Numbered from the stretch's first letter, positions 22,372 through 36,959 are shown. The stretch is DNA of 64,000 nucleotides from Bugula neritina (GCA_964035545.1 OZ037766.1:17492222-17556221), one strand, 5' to 3'. Notes: a model not told the origin generated them from the letters alone. Numbers and translations: made by a program.

Positions 22372-25300
22372 TGTGCAGTTGATATTCAAAATTTGGGCAT
22401 ACTATGAGAAATTCTTTTGCCAAATACTCCTATAATATAATTTTAATATGGGGGGGGGGGGCGCGAAACAGTCATAGGGGTACAAAAAGCTGGTCGAATT
22501 GTAAGAGAACTTATTGACTTAGAGTTGTGATTGTTTTTTAATAAAAAGGTAATGACATAATTATTCAGCCATTGTAGTTTCAACATTTGTGGAGCATACA
22601 TGTTGAAGAGGCCAGTCAAAAAATGTTTTTACCTACTTTTTTAAAAATTTTCAAGATGTCATTAAAGCTTTATAACCTTTTACACTCAAAGGTAACCAGC
22701 CTAGTTTTTACTGATATTGTTGCTATTGCTTGTCTTTACATTGCTTAACTAGTATAATAGCAAATTCTAAAATAAATTTTCTTTGAGCCACATTTATTTT
22801 CAACTTGGCCACCTAGGGCACAATGGGCCACCTGACCATTGCACCCTGATCACTGTTATTAATTTGTCTGCCCAAAAAATTAGTTGAAATGTTAATGAAA
22901 TCTATAGATATAGCTATTTCTGACTCTTTTTTGTAAAATATCAAAGACATCATAGTAAGACTACCAAATTACAAGGTTAAGCTGCATGCTCTCATATGCA
23001 TCTGGTGTGGTTATAGCTTTGCCATTTTATACAACATACAAAACACTCTGCTGTTGCTACTGATGGATAGTCATGATACTCATTATACATTATATCAATG
23101 AGGAAATATATACATGTATTTGACTAAAATAAATTGTGATTTGCTCATTTCCTCCCCCCTTCCGCACTCCAGCCAAAAACTGCAGTCACCTTAGCAACAA
23201 CGTTCATAAAAAAATTCCACTTGAAACTTTGTAGCACATGTTACTAAAGTTTTTTCTGATGAATGTTCCTGTTTAGTGGAAAGAGAAAAAAAATTTAGTT
23301 CTAAACGGTAATGATAATGGTGCCGTGAAAATGAGTGATATGCGTTTGATTTTGTCTCCTCCTGTTATCTGTGGTGGCACAAACTACTACTAAAACATGA
23401 TTTTCGCTGTAGATCTGAAAGAGATTTTTTTTACTTGTGTAAAATAAATAAATAAAGATTAGAGGCAACCAAATCAGCAAAGTTTCAATATATTTGTTGT
23501 GTCCCACCCAGTGGCCCCTTGCACCCGGTACCAGGGCACAATTGGCCGTATTTTAGTCATGAAAATTTCATTATTCTGAAGGTTGTGAAAGAGATAAAAA
23601 CAACAAGCTGATATCTGTAATAGACAACTGGTGTAGCAGTTATACTAGAGATTATTGAACTAGTAACTTGCAAAACAGACGAATGAGAGTAAAAAATTCA
23701 AAACTCAGCCCATTGTGCTCCCCCTATAACAATTCTGGTTTTTTTTTAATAATGCTTACCGGTACTTATTTATTTATCCATATTTTTTCATCAGTATAGT
23801 TTCTCACCTAAACTGCTGTAGTATGTTTTGTAGGTTCAAAGCTTGGTCAATGAGCACCATCTGACCCGGAGGTAGATGCAGTAATGGAGAAATTAAAGAA
23901 AGCCTGTGTTTTAAACTAGAAATGTAGCAAAAGAAGTTATGTTATGATTTTTAACCCGCGCCTCAAACCAAAATTTAATAAGAAAGTTGAAGCCTCAATT
24001 GAATATATTGAAAATAACTGAAAATTTATTATCTCAATTTCTCCACTACTGCTCCTAAATGGTCTTTTCCTTTTGTGTCTTTTCCTTTTTCCACATGTGT
24101 CTTTCACCCCAGCCTGCTCCTGTAAGTGATCATCGTAATCATCAACATTCTCATTTCTATTGTGTTCATCCTATCTCCCATCCTCTTAGTGACTGGCAAG
24201 GTTTCATTACTCTGAGTGAGTAGAGGTTTGATAAAATTAATGTTTTTTTGCACAACGCTGCTGACAAGTAGGTCCCTGCACCTGGTCCTAGCCAATCCAA
24301 TCCTTCCAGTAATTCTGATTATATTATTTGAAAACACTAGTCTCAGCAAATGGCTGCAGTCCTTTCATTCATAATTTTTCTCTTCACCTTATTAGCTGCT
24401 CCATTGCAGCATGCACTCAGTCTTGATTTGCTTAGCACCAGTTTAGTATCTTCTACAATAATTATTTTCTCCAATCTTCCAACATATCCTCCACTCTATT
24501 TGCCTCGCTCCCACTCAAATCTTCCACATGGCTCATGCGGGGTGCCCTCATTTATCTCCTTTGTAATGGTCCCTCTTTGTAATGACATTTAAAATTATTA
24601 TAAAAATAAATGAACACCTAGCCATGAGCCTTGATTCTAATTTGTTTGCCATCTTCATGCATATACTCACCAATTTTGGGCAGTCCTCTTACTTATTAGT
24701 CTGATACCTTATACTCCTCACACCAACTACATATTAATCTCTATCATAAAAGTTGTAGCATAGTAACATAGTAGGTATTTGAAAAGTCAAAATGAACACA
24801 ATAATAGTTGTACAGGCAACAGAGAATTAGTTTATATATTGAATAGCAAAGTACACTAAACGTAAAATTCAAGAGTTCCTCATATTATAAGCAAATGACC
24901 CTTTTTGCTGCTAAAGCACTTTAACACACAGTGTACTATATTTATGCCTTCTGCTGTATAAACTAAATATTTGACATGTTTAACTTTATCACTTGAATTT
25001 GTATGCAACAACAGCCTATTTGAATTGGTGTTGAAGTTTAATTATTCATTCAAATTGTTCACCTAGTTTTATGCCATGCAGAGACGAAATTGGGCCATAA
25101 AAGAATGACTACTCTTAAATTGTCATTTTTCAATGCGACCACAACACTTAATGATTTTTGATGTACAAATTGTAATACATGAATTTGCCAGTTTAGTTAG
25201 AACATCATTAGCTGGCAGCTCTTTTCCCACATTTCATACATTATGTTGCATTCCGTTAAATATTATGCTTTAAATATCACATTTTAATTATAAATGTGCC

Positions 25301-25895
25301 TCATGAATGAATGCTACAATCAAGAAACAAAGCCACACAATAAATAATAACATCTAACAAGTAGTGCTTTATTCATATATTGTATAACTGCACAGTAATA
25401 ATTTTATAATAGTTCAAGAACATTTTTACTTGCTATTTGATGAACCAATGCTGCTAAATCTTGTTCCTCAATAAAGGAAATTAGTCTTATTGCAATGTGT
25501 TTAAAAACATGTAGCCTCTGTAAATTATAAGTTTTCTTGTGATATATAAAAAGTGCCAGGCAATAAATGCTGGGGATGGTATATTTCTCAAATGCCAAGA
25601 TAATGAAAATTATAGAAATTAGCATACTATTCATAATTCACAAAATAGTAAGCAACTTGTTATTAGATAACTCAATATAAAACAGTGATTGCAGTTACAA
25701 TGCTTGCCATCAGCTGGCAGAGTATAAAATAAAAATGGTTGACTAAATTCAACAGCAAGCAAGATGGTATATATAATAGATTTAATATGTAAACCAGGAA
25801 GTTTGTATTTCAGCTATACACTGTGTAACTTAGCATATAACACTTAATCTTGAGAGTTTAACTTTTTTGACCCCTTCAAGATTATTTTAATATAG
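22372..25895. other. Intergenic spacer with transposon debris
   Basis: Convergent region between tetraspanin (+) and DCAF7 (-). Direct and inverted copies of a motif close to GGGCACAATGGGCC lie at about 22810, 23535 and 23709 (inverted), reminiscent of subterminal repeats of DNA transposons, but no matched ends were found. A poly-G run lies at about 22451. Reading frames at 24104-24349 (-) and 24350-24592 (+) show no recognised domain. Confidence 0.4.
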
Positions 25896-25901
25896 TTTAT
25901 T
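25896..25901 (-). other. Polyadenylation signal of DCAF7
   Basis: AATAAA on the minus strand, 73 bases after the DCAF7 stop codon. Confidence 0.6.
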
Positions 25902-25973
25902 GAATTATCAAATTACTGAGTGGCCAGGTATAAATATAATACACATAAGAAAACTTGTACAGGGCATTTGCTG

Positions 25974-28900
25974 CTAAACCCTCAGTATCTCCAAGGATTG
26001 GTTGTAGCATATGGCTATCCAATCAGGTTGCGTAGCTGACCACTGCACGCAGTTGATCTCGCCAGCTGCAGTGTAGGCAAGTATTGGATCCTCTATTGCT
26101 CGAGGCATCTGTTGAATATCCCAGATAAGTGCCTGACTGTCATCACCTACAATGGGAATGTGAACCTGTGTCTGCAGGTCTAGCATCATGCAACACGCTA
26201 TATATACACACGTACAAATGTGTGTATTATATTGTGAGAATATAATACAAACAAAAAGGTAGGTCAGCATTTCCAGCCATACTTGCGACAATAAATAAGA
26301 TAACAAAACTTAAACATAACACTTTGGTGAGGTTTATTACAACAATTAGTAGCTCAGCAATGGTTTAACAAATAGAAACACACATTTCTTGTGCATTGTA
26401 TAACATTAACTTGTAATTATCTTCTCAATGTGATAACTAAGTGTGGGACAACAACTTTGATACTTGTTCCTAACTACTTATTAATTATTAAACTAGTTTA
26501 CCTGCAGTACAAATGTGGCAGCTAGAGTGTGGGGCCCAGGCTATGCCATTGACACAGGCCCTGTGGTTATTGAGTCTAGCCACAGGAGTACATGGCACTC
26601 TCACATCTAATATTATAACCTAAAGTAAAAGGTGATTGAAGCAGCATATATAATGGTGATCATCTCATTACAGTAAAACCTATAAATAATTTATAGTGAC
26701 CTAGGTCCCAGTATATTCATATTACATGCTATGATAGTATCACACTAAACTATTTATTGTCAAATATACTAGACATTTAAAAAGAAAGTATCATAAATTG
26801 AAACAAATCTGCACAAAATATTTAAAGCATCTCATCTATGAAATATATCAGTTGAAAAGGTATCAGCAGTCATCCAGATTTGCCGATGGAGAGAAGCAAT
26901 AGTCGTCATAGGAAAATTATTTCAATTGGATATAATTTATATAAGCAAAAGGAGAAAATCAATTCAAATTTCATCTTAATATAATAGTTTACACTCATGT
27001 AGAACTATCAAGCTCTACACAATGCAGTGAATATTATTTTAAGAGAGAGGGCTGACAAGTGAAACTGTATAGTGTATACAGATAGGCAGTACTAACAAGC
27101 TCTAGCTAACCTCAGAGGCGTCCATGGCATATGTAGCCAGATAGTTGGGATCTTGTTTGTTCCACGCTAGGCGTAATAAAGGCTGGTGAGCATTGTCCTC
27201 GTAAATTATTGTAGAGTGTTCCAGATGCCTGAGATCAAACATCCTGACAGAGCCATCAGCACCTATCGTTTATTACATCACACTGAATATGGCCATCAGG
27301 TGTTGAACAGTATAACAATACTACTACCAGTATTACCACCACAACTAGACGATGTATTTAAATACACTTTTATTTCAAATACTTCTGATATTCCATATTA
27401 ATATGATATAACACCACTTGCTATCATCACAATATTACACAGGGTGGCATATAAAACTACACTTTCAAACTTTCAGCCAACTAAAAGCATAAATTTGAAA
27501 GTATAATTGCCAATCTATATTAACCAAAGGTTTGGTGTGTATGTGTGAGACTGTTGTCATAGTGTGAAAGCTTGTTATATGCAAGACACATGAGCTCCTC
27601 TTACTTACCCACACTAGCAAATATATCTCTACCACCTCCAGCCCTGCTAAATGCAATATCATATACTTCTTTATCATGTGCAATGAGTTGAGTTTTTACA
27701 TGACCTTGAACTAAGTTCACCCTGCCAATTACCTGACCTGTCTGAAACACAGCAAAACATCATAATCTTTAGAGCAAAATGGCATTACTTGACTACTAAA
27801 CAACACGAGAGACACAGTTTATGACTGAATTTGAGTATAAACAGTTACCAAATATATATTACAGTTAAATAATACCATCTGCACATAAGTTGGAGGCTAA
27901 ATAATAGTAGCATGGTTAGCAGTGCCATTATGATGTAATGAAAAATGCATTATGTTGCCTGACTAGTTGTTAACAATAGAGCACACTGCTAACCAACAAT
28001 TCACTAACTATACTAAGCAAACCAGCAACAGTCCACATTACAGAAAAGCTCAGGATAATAAACAAGACAATCAGTTTTCTCTTTCAAATTTGTCAGCTTG
28101 TGATGCATCAAACTTTTTCGCAACGAAATAAAACACATTATGCTTGATAGGTTACCTCTAAACCCCAGATAGTGCAAGTCGTGTCGATGCTTGAAGTTCC
28201 AAGGAGGTTTGGATCAACTTCGTTCCAATCAAATGAGGTTAGTGGAGCACAGAAATCGGAGTTTTTATTCTGTAAAGATATGTCACTCATTATGTGTTAG
28301 TATAATTATTTTCATAACAAAGATATTTGATTGTAGATTATTGAAGTCAGGGTCAGGTTTGTATACTGCAACTCCTGTTTCTACCAGCAAGGTTCTGTGG
28401 GCTTTTAGAACCCCATTGAAGGTGCATGAATTCTTAATGAATCAACAACTATCTACTGAAATGAAGTTCAAGATCAGTTAGGCCAACGATTGTTAGTATA
28501 GCTGGCTACATGTAGACACACTCCCAAACATATTAGTCCAGCTTTTCCAGCTTAAAGAGTTTTACAGATCTCTTCAAATCAGCCCACTCACCAGCAAACA
28601 TGCAGAAGTTTTCACTACAGCAATTTATGCAAGGAAGGTTGGGGGACGTTCAGGGCTACAACTGTCAGCTTTGAGCCATATTGATGAAGCACAAGAAGTT
28701 CATCCCGAGTTATAATATGGTTTCAGGGCCCAGCACTAATCACTGATACGATTACAGCCATTGCAGGCAAAATCTCATGAGCTAAGAGAGCCCCACTAAT
28801 ATTTGAGGAAGGCTTTGTTGATAAAAAATCTATGTTCACAGTTTCAGCAAAAGCTATTTGCGATTCCACTTTGCTTGCTCAAATGTTTCTTTTATGATGA

Positions 28901-30973
28901 AATGAATCCTGAAATCTAGTTGTTTAGCTTTCCATAAAGGGGAAGAGCAAAATTTAGGTAGTGTGCTTGCACCAAGCTTTTTTATCTATATTTATTTCCA
29001 AACGAAAAATAGCAAATTAGCACCACACATGTGTTTATACTTTTATATGGTAACTGGAAACTTCTTTAACTCATCATGTTTCAAGACAAGAACTTCTACT
29101 CAGAATATCAAAATATAAAAGCTTATTTAATGTTTAATGAGACTGTTTAATGTGCTTTATACACTATCAGTCACAAAATCTATTGAATCGCTTGGTGAAT
29201 TCATGTGATAAGTTAGATTTTACAATATATTAAAAAAAATATCCCGACACTTTCCCTGTATACTTTGAATCCACCGCCTCCAAAAGTGACAAGGAGATTT
29301 CTAGAAGACTGAAAAACATTAACTGTATTTGGTTGTCTAACAAAGAGCATTCAAGGAATCTTTACATTAAGGTAGAAGCATACTAGACTGCAAATGCACA
29401 TTGTTTGTGCTCTTAGGATAACACATCATGTTGCAGAGAACCTAAGAAGAATAAATCATTAATGATAATGCTTTTAGAACCACTGGTTAATAACTACTGT
29501 CAACTAGAGTAACGTCTATCTCCAATGAATCACAAATAACACATTTCAAGAATTTGCTTCGTAGACACACTGAAAGGTTATGACTTGGGTTCTAAGATGT
29601 CATCAAATATAATCTCCAAGATTTCAACATTGAACCCCAACACATGGGTGCCATCGCCATAACACTAAGACTATGTCAAAGATGCTACATATTATGATTG
29701 AATGAGACTAAATATTGTCCTTTATGACACAAGCACATTAACCTACCATGAGTAGATTAGGATTGATATTTGGTAGCAGGTATACATTGAGCTTGGAATG
29801 TGAAGACTCCAGGCTACATATTGTCCAGGAAAAATAATAATTTATGAGGCTATTCTTAAGACTTTCATCTAGGCTAGTAAGTTGAATTAGCAACATCTAT
29901 CAGATTTTAGAAAGAGAAAAATGGATTTGCACACAAAGGGAATACTTATAGAGTAACTTACATTGTTCAGTAAACATTCAAGTCGAACTTCAGGGTCACC
30001 AACTCGCCATATTCTGAGGTAGTCACCAGAAGTAGCTACCAAGTCTGGAAACACTCCTTTCTATAGCATAGTGTACACTTACTATAAACTGTGCAGTTTT
30101 ACTAAACAGTACAAATTTATAAGTGAAACAAGTAGTAATGGGCACTTGCATTCATAACAATCAAGTTAATTTCAGTGAGACTTTACAAAGGCAAAAATTC
30201 AGAGAGTTTGAACATTTTATTTCATGTTTTGTTTAATAAAAACATATTGAGCTGCGAAAATTCGTTTAAAACTTAAGTTTTTCCAACCTCTGCAAACTGA
30301 ATCTGAAGCCATAAAACAAGGTTTGAAAATAGTTAAAAACAAAATAATTATATGATAAATTGAATATTTGATTTACATTATAATCAACAAGTATTCAATA
30401 ATGTGATGCATTAATTCACATAAAACCTCACTCAAAAATGAGTAGGCAGTACAACTCACTGTGTCCGGTATCCATACAATTTTGGTGGTAGGGTATGGGT
30501 GTTCAAATGTAGCTTTACAAACAAAATCTGAGGTATCTTCATCTAGCTGTACAATTTGAACCTAATTCAACACACAAAAAACATTACAACACATAATATA
30601 CTCTAACGCTAAATATATTACACTCTACTACAATTATTAAATATCACCTGGTTAACTTGTGTTAAAATTGAATAAGTTTGAGGAAAAAATCTTGTATACT
30701 GAAGTGATATTATTCTAGAGAATAATAAGAATGCACTACAAGTATAATCATGTCAAAACAGCTACTTAGTCATGACTCATCTCAATAACTATCATCTACA
30801 CTCCTCACTTTGTTATTATACTCTTCAACAAAACTTCCTAAAGCTAAACGAAACTTTCGATCAGGTCTAATACTCCAGTTCATACTGAAAACCGTCCAAG
30901 GAGCATCATATTTATATATTTCCTTTCTCTTCCCTGGAGGGGGAACTGTGACAGTGGCTGGAAGACTGGACAT
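25974..30973 (-). CDS. DCAF7: DCAF7/WDR68 WD40 adaptor
   Basis: Eight exons (minus): 30973-30809, 30561-30460, 30060-29962, 28269-28156, 27741-27609, 27262-27111, 26619-26502 and 26146-25974. Phases all agree and give 351 residues; vertebrate DCAF7 has 342. The start is the ATG at 30973 ([23 protein letters not shown]); the first dozen residues are an extra N-terminal stretch before the conserved GKRKEIYKY. Diagnostic conserved blocks are [99 protein letters not shown] and the C-terminal [16 protein letters not shown]. Family role: WD40 propeller that acts as substrate adaptor for CUL4-DDB1 and as scaffold for DYRK/HIPK kinases, in nucleus and cytoplasm. The gene looks intact. The introns hold AT-rich sequence; nothing is recognised in the largest (28270-29961). 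Confidence 0.97.
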
Positions 30974-33380
30974 TATGTCCACACTGTTTCACCTAAAAAA
31001 TTCAAACTAGCATAATTTGCTATCAAACTCTATTGTTATATTACAATATTATGTAGAAAATTTCCAAATTGGTTATTAATCAAGTGTAAATATGACCAAG
31101 TAAAAATAAGCAGTTGAATGGGATATATTTTTGTAGGTCAGAATTAACGGCATGACAAATTATTGGTGTGCTAATTTTGCTCAATACATTAATAGCAAGC
31201 TAGACTTTATACAAGTTTACACCGAGTCAACATTAACAAAAACACAAAGATGCAACCTTTTCGTCATACAGTAAATGATTGTTTCCAGAGAAGATAACAT
31301 TCATCGTTATAGATATTTGCTAGCATAAAAATGTTGGCTGACCAAATGTTGTCTACGCTACTTGCAGACAAAACACATCTCATTATCTTGTATGGATAAA
31401 CACTAGATTCTAGACATATTGGTTATAACCATGAATTCTAATATTGTAAATAAACATTCATACTTCAAATACAAGATCTTACCAACACTAACAGGTAGTG
31501 TTAGCAAAGAACTCAGTTGATGTAAGATTCCTTAGTGCATCCAGTAGTTAGAAGAATAACTTATGATTAGTGAGTGTAGTTTTAAGGAATATTTATCCAG
31601 GAGTGAGTCAAAATCTTAATGCTAAAAATAAAAAATAGCATGAGCATGAAACACTAAAAATCATGAGTCTGAGTATTTGAAAGATACTACCCTAGGTATG
31701 AATATGAATGTCAATAATTAGAGAGAAAAACATTGACTCTCAAGATGAATACAAATATACATGAAGTTATGACACACAACACCAACACTTACTCTTAGTC
31801 TCATAGTGATGGTGACAAAATTGACCATTCTAACAACATCTACTACTAGTGATTAGTACTAGTAGCATACAATTACTATTGGTAATAGTTATAGTATTCA
31901 TATAACTGTTACCATTAGTATTACTATCAATACTAGACTTGGCAATCAGAATTATTAATAATATTACTCAATAATATTAACTACTAGTATTGCATTTATG
32001 ATTTCTCATTATTATTATGACTTGATATCATTATTCAATTTTATAACACACGCCACATCACCTGTGACCTGCTACTAACTATGCAAGTAATACCCACAGT
32101 AATAGTAACATATGTCTTTGACACACTTACAAGTAGTGAGATACACAGTGATAGTCAATATCATACTGAGACTGAAAGTAAATTCAATACACTATATAGT
32201 ACTGTAGTGAGTACTGAACCTGGTAGTGGTATACGAACACTGAAATGTATAGTTCTACTAACACAAATTTCTGTTGTTTCGTACACTAATCATTTCGTGT
32301 ACAAGCTGCTGTACGTAAAATGAATAATGAGTTAACCATAAACCCAAATGATAAATATCAAAAAATATGTATTTTAGTTAATTTATATTGGAGTGTACAA
32401 AACGACCTGAAAAAGTGGGTACGAAACAAGTTGTGTAAGAAATGACCTGCACCCCACTAACACATAGTCATAGACTTTCACTTACACAGTTAGTGTTGCA
32501 GATTTTGAATAGGCGGATTTCCAGTTAAACTAAAACATTAAATTTAACAAACCGAATTGACAAAAGTACGAGTATCAGGATCAGTGTCACTATCAGTATC
32601 ACCATCATAATCATAATCAGTTTGAGTAGCAGTATCAAGATCGATTTCAAACTCAATGAATATCAATATGGGATTGAGTATGAAAACTTAAGGACAGACA
32701 GATTGACAAAGTTCAGGCTATTCTCAAGTGACCAGCGCAATATCACTAACAATAGCCAAATGTCCAGTGCCCTGTGTCCACCTGACATCAACACTAAATT
32801 CACTGTAGCCTACGCCACCAATCTAAGACCAGTGACACTGGTGAAGCTCCAGAACTATTGTTAGCAATATGACTGTGCAGTGTTGGTATGCTATTGGTCA
32901 AGGGAGTGCTCAGCAGAATGGGCACTCAGCAGAATCATATATATAGTGGACCTTTCATATACAGGAGAACCCCTGAATACCATCTAGAAGGAGAAACTGC
33001 TGAATACCATCTAGAAGGAGGCACTCCTGAATACCAGCTAGAAAAAAACCCCCAGAAGAGTGTCCAGATCAAGACTGACATGTTTTAAGCCAGAGGAGTC
33101 ACTGAAACAACCAGCAAGAACAGTTAAGGTAATTAATACTAACTTGCCATATTACATATATGCATATAGATATTATAGTAAAACTAAATACCCCCTTTGA
33201 CCCTTTCAAGTAATTACAATATTGCTTTGAATAAAATTGTACAATTACGTTACAGCAAAGATAACGAATTTACACTGTAACAATATAAATATTAATATTA
33301 CCAATAATGTTATGATTATCATAACCAGTATGATTATCCTTATCCATAAAAACTCATTTCAAATCTAAAACTACTACTGA
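30974..33380. other. Gene-free spacer upstream of DCAF7
   Basis: Its first part must contain the DCAF7 promoter, but no core element is identifiable. From about 31800 the sequence drifts into degenerate short-period repeats (see 31800-35480). No exon is supported. Confidence 0.5.
32974..33054 (+). repeat. Three tandem copies of a 27-bp unit
   Basis: Copies start at 32974, 33001 and 33028 with the core TGAATACCATCTAGAAGGAG. The frame stays open (EYHLEGGTP-type repeat), but no gene context supports translation. Confidence 0.8.
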
Positions 33381-34170
33381 GTTAGTGAGAGACTAGCTAT
33401 TTGCTGATGATAGTGTTTTAGTGGCCCATAATTCTGATAATATACAGACTCTAGTCAACAGATTTGCCAATGCTGCAAAAGATTTTAGTCTTAAAATCAA
33501 CATCAAGAAGACAGAATGCCTGTATCGGCATCCAAAATTTCAAAGTGGGACATCTCAGCCAAACACCATAGCCATCGATGGAGAACCTTTGAAAAAGTGT
33601 CAAGCCTTCAAGTACCTTGGAAGCACAGTAGCTGTCAATGCTAAACTAAATATAATAAAATTTCTCTGAGAATAGGAAGCGCTAGTACAGTGTATGGAAA
33701 GTTGAGAACCAGACTTTGGACTAATCATCATGTTTCAATCAAAGTCAAGTGTCAGGTATATCGTGCTACCGTACTCACTGCCCTACTTTATGATGCTGAG
33801 ACCTGGAACATATACAGCATGCAAGTAGACAGACTGCAAGTATATGTCATGCGACATCTGCGCTCAATCATGGGTATCTCTTGGAGGGACAAGATAACTA
33901 ACTAAAAAGTACTGAAGAGAGCTAGTTTACCATTTCTAAAACCTATCCTCATTTAAATGAGCTTGAGGTGACTAGGACATCTCGAGAGGATGGACCATAG
34001 CCATTTACCTACACAACTTCTTTATTCGCAGCTGAAAGCAGGTAAAAGTAACCAAGGAAGGCCCAGATTGAGATTTAAAGACACTGTAAAGCGGAATATG
34101 AAAAGGATAGGCATGGACAGAGATAGCTGGCAAAGGAAGGCTAAGTGTAGAGACAGATAGAGATGTCTGA
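33380..34170 (+). pseudogene. LINE reverse-transcriptase fragment (ORF2 C-terminal half)
   Basis: It begins at the catalytic FADDSVLVAHN box (codons near 33399-33431), continues through the thumb and connection (INIKKTECLY, AFKYLGSTV, LRTRLWTNHHVSIKVKCQVYRATVLTALLYDAETW), and ends with LRSIMGISWRDKITN, LERMD and GRPRLRFKDTVKRNM. Frames change at about 33670 and 33905, and stops occur. The C-terminal GRPRLR-KD-KRN block is typical of LINE ORF2 proteins often annotated as craniofacial development protein 2-like endonuclease-reverse transcriptases. 5'-truncated and inactive. Confidence 0.85.
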
Positions 34171-35559
34171 TTAAACCAAAGTAAAAACAGTCATTGTCGC
34201 ACCGACAGACTGCTATGATGATGATGATCCCTAGGCTTATCCTGTACAGTGTACTTTTGAAAATGCAATTTTTGTTTTAAGTATTACTATTAGTATTAGT
34301 ATTACTATTAGTAACACTAACTTACTATGAGTATGAGAATGACATTGTAATTGGCTAATTCAAACTAAAACTGTAGTACTAAGAGTAAAAGTAAGTAGAA
34401 ATAACTAAAACTTAAACTAAAAGTAAAAGTTAAGATAAATTAGTTAATTACTCAGTGAAACTAAAAGAGTAACACTAAAACTTAAAGTAAAAGTAAATCA
34501 AAATGAAAATGAACTCAAAATCAAAATGGACCAGCCGATAAAATTATTTAAAGAATGGTTTCTACAAAAGCAACACCCTCTGCTAATAGCTATAACAATA
34601 GTAACAGTAATCATAACCCTAATAGTAATAATGATACTAATAGTAATAGTAATTTAGCAAATATTATAATACTAATACTAATACTAATAGTAATAGCAAC
34701 GGCTACAAAATCGCAAAGCAAATTATAAATTATTATTATAAATATTGTTATATTCGAACCGCCACACTCGCTAATGTGAACTTGTGGTCGTTTAAATATC
34801 GTGCTATGAATATATGGTATACGAAACCATTGCTGGAGATACGCAACCAGATTAAAGTGTTATGAACTCAGAAAAAATTCCACTAGTGTCCTCCAACTTC
34901 CAAGCCTTGATGTACTAACTTGTAGTAATACTAATACTAATAGGCGTGCGATGTTAAATGTTGATTAATTTCCAGTAGTAGGCTTGTTGTTTGTTTTCAC
35001 AGTCACTGTGATGATAAAATTCTGTACCATAATCAAAGTTTAATAAATCTATAAATGTAAGTTGTGCACCTACCTCAATAATAACATTAACATTGTGATT
35101 GTCATTATATTATTTACTACTATTCAGTATTCATATCACTCAACTCTTAACTTTAAGTGATAAGTCTTAATTAAAATTTTATAACTTATACTTATAGTTG
35201 TAACTAATAGTAATACTTATAGATTATAAGTTTAAGTTAATCTTATAGTTATACTTGAGGTTAATGACTTAATCCTATGTTTCATTGTTTGTAGCTTATA
35301 GTTATACTTATAGTTAATGTTATACTTATAGTATAGGTGAGTTATAGATTATACTAATACTAATAGTAATAGACAATAGTAATAGTAATACGTATACTAA
35401 TCTAATGCTCAAAGTCAAACTGAAGCTTAAAATGAAAATGAAAGTCAAACTGAAACTGAGGTAGACTTACTCTTACTCTTAGTCTTATACAGGTAGACTG
35501 CCAAGACAGTAGAAACTTGCAAATGTCACACCTAAGGGGCAGGGACAGCAAATCTCCAG

Positions 35560-36690
35560 AAAACTTTACGTCAGTATCCCTGACAAACATGATGGAATGG
35601 TGAAACACATCGTGCTGCATTACCTTAAATTTAATGGAAAGCTAGACAGTGTAATTCATCATCGGCAACATGGTTTCAGAAGAGGACTGTCCTGTCAGAC
35701 TCAACTGTGTGCTACCTATATGACCTAGTGAAAGCAGCCGATGAGGAACACACTAGCTATGCAGTAGTTATGGGCTTCAAAAAAGCTTTTGAAAAAGTAC
35801 CTTATTTTATGTTGCTTCAAGCATTGCAGCTGATACTGAGTATAAACAGATACCTCACTGGCTGAATACTCGATTTCTTCTCTGACAGACAGCAGTCCAT
35901 TGTACTGATGGGGGCAAGATCTCAAAATTGCAAGGAAATTTCAGGCATGCCACAGAGCTCTGTGCTAGGACCAACCCTGTTTTTATGCTATATAATTGAT
36001 TATCCAGATTTGTTGTCGGGCAAAGTTAGCCTCTATGCCTATGATACTCCACTTTACCAAATTGTGAACACCACAAACTCAAAGGATGCAGAAGTGTTCG
36101 AAAATGATATCAGTGCTGTCTATGAATGGTCTATAAAATGGAAAGTGCCCTTTGATAAAAAGAAGTCTCAGGCAGTTAAATTTGATAAAGTAACCCCCAT
36201 ATCATACTACAAACTCAGTACCACATGCCTTGCGTTGGCAGAAAGCACTAAATACTTTGGGGATAATTCGGTCAGACCTAAGATTTGATCAGAACATAAA
36301 TGAGAAGTTTATTAAGTCCCTGAAAGCTCTTGGAAAGTACAAGCATTTTATGTATGATGCCCCAATCGATGCTAAGCCACTGGCTTATACAAGTTTATGC
36401 AGACCTATACTTGACTATGCAGATGTGGTTTAGTATCCTGGGACTAGAAGCAAGGTGCATGATATAGAGCTGGTCTAGAACAGTACCATATGGTTTGTAA
36501 GCAATCTAAAGAGACGTACTGACAATGTATTCAAAGTGAGGAATGAGCTAGGACTCTGTTCGCTGGAAGACAGAAGAAAAATCATTGACTGTTTACTGAC
36601 CCGGATTCTTCAGAATGAGGATCAGCACCGCACTCTAGCCAGAGCCTATGGTGAGATGATTGAAGACAAGGCACTTGTAACTGTAACCAC
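35560..36690 (+). pseudogene. LINE reverse-transcriptase fragment with decayed catalytic box
   Basis: RT palm pieces in order: HGFRRGLSCQTQL (about 35675), a degenerate AVVMGFKKAFEKVPY (about 35765), GMPQSSVLGPTLFLCYI (about 35945) and AYDTPLY (about 36040) where F/YADD would be expected. They are followed by KWKVPFDKKKSQAVKF, STKYFG and a C-terminal region ending at about 36690 (LCSLEDRRKIIDCLLTRI). Several in-frame stops. GxPQGSVLGPxLF and LEDRR place it with CR1/Jockey-like LINEs, a different lineage from the fragment at 33380. Confidence 0.8.
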
Positions 36691-36959
36691 CTGATGATAA
36701 TCATTTGCAATATCATGATGATAATCATAATGAATTTATTATCATGACATTGATAATTATGATTATGAGAATATTAATATTATTATAATACTTACATTAA
36801 ACTGATAACTCATAAGACAAACTGTTAGTAATAAATAATAATATAAGCTTTCAGAGATTGCAAATTTGGATGGATGCATTCCTACACTGGATAGAAAACC
36901 TTCTAACCAATTGTACACAAACAGTGGTGTTGTAAGGTCATGCCTCAGACACATTAAAT

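Larger units (their letters stand above)
31800..35480. repeat. Degenerate 3/6-bp-period simple-sequence region, broken by a LINE fragment
   Basis: Long stretches are built from variants of words such as AGTATT, AGTAAT, ACTAAT, ATCAGT and AAAGTA (clearest at 31840-31990, 32560-32660, 34270-34720 and 35150-35410). The period is visible by eye but no fixed unit persists. Confidence 0.55.

Noticed and set aside
22806-23735. Complete DNA transposon defined by GGGCACAATGGGCC-like repeats
   Set aside because: The motifs recur but no matched terminal inverted repeats or target duplication could be located.
24350-24592. Hydrophobic reading frame starting MAAVLSFIIFLF, like a signal peptide
   Set aside because: No downstream domain, no splice partner, composition typical of AT-rich noise; the opposite strand also has an unsupported frame.
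28191-28481. Plus-strand frame of 96 codons
   Set aside because: Partly antisense to DCAF7 exon 28269-28156; no motif.
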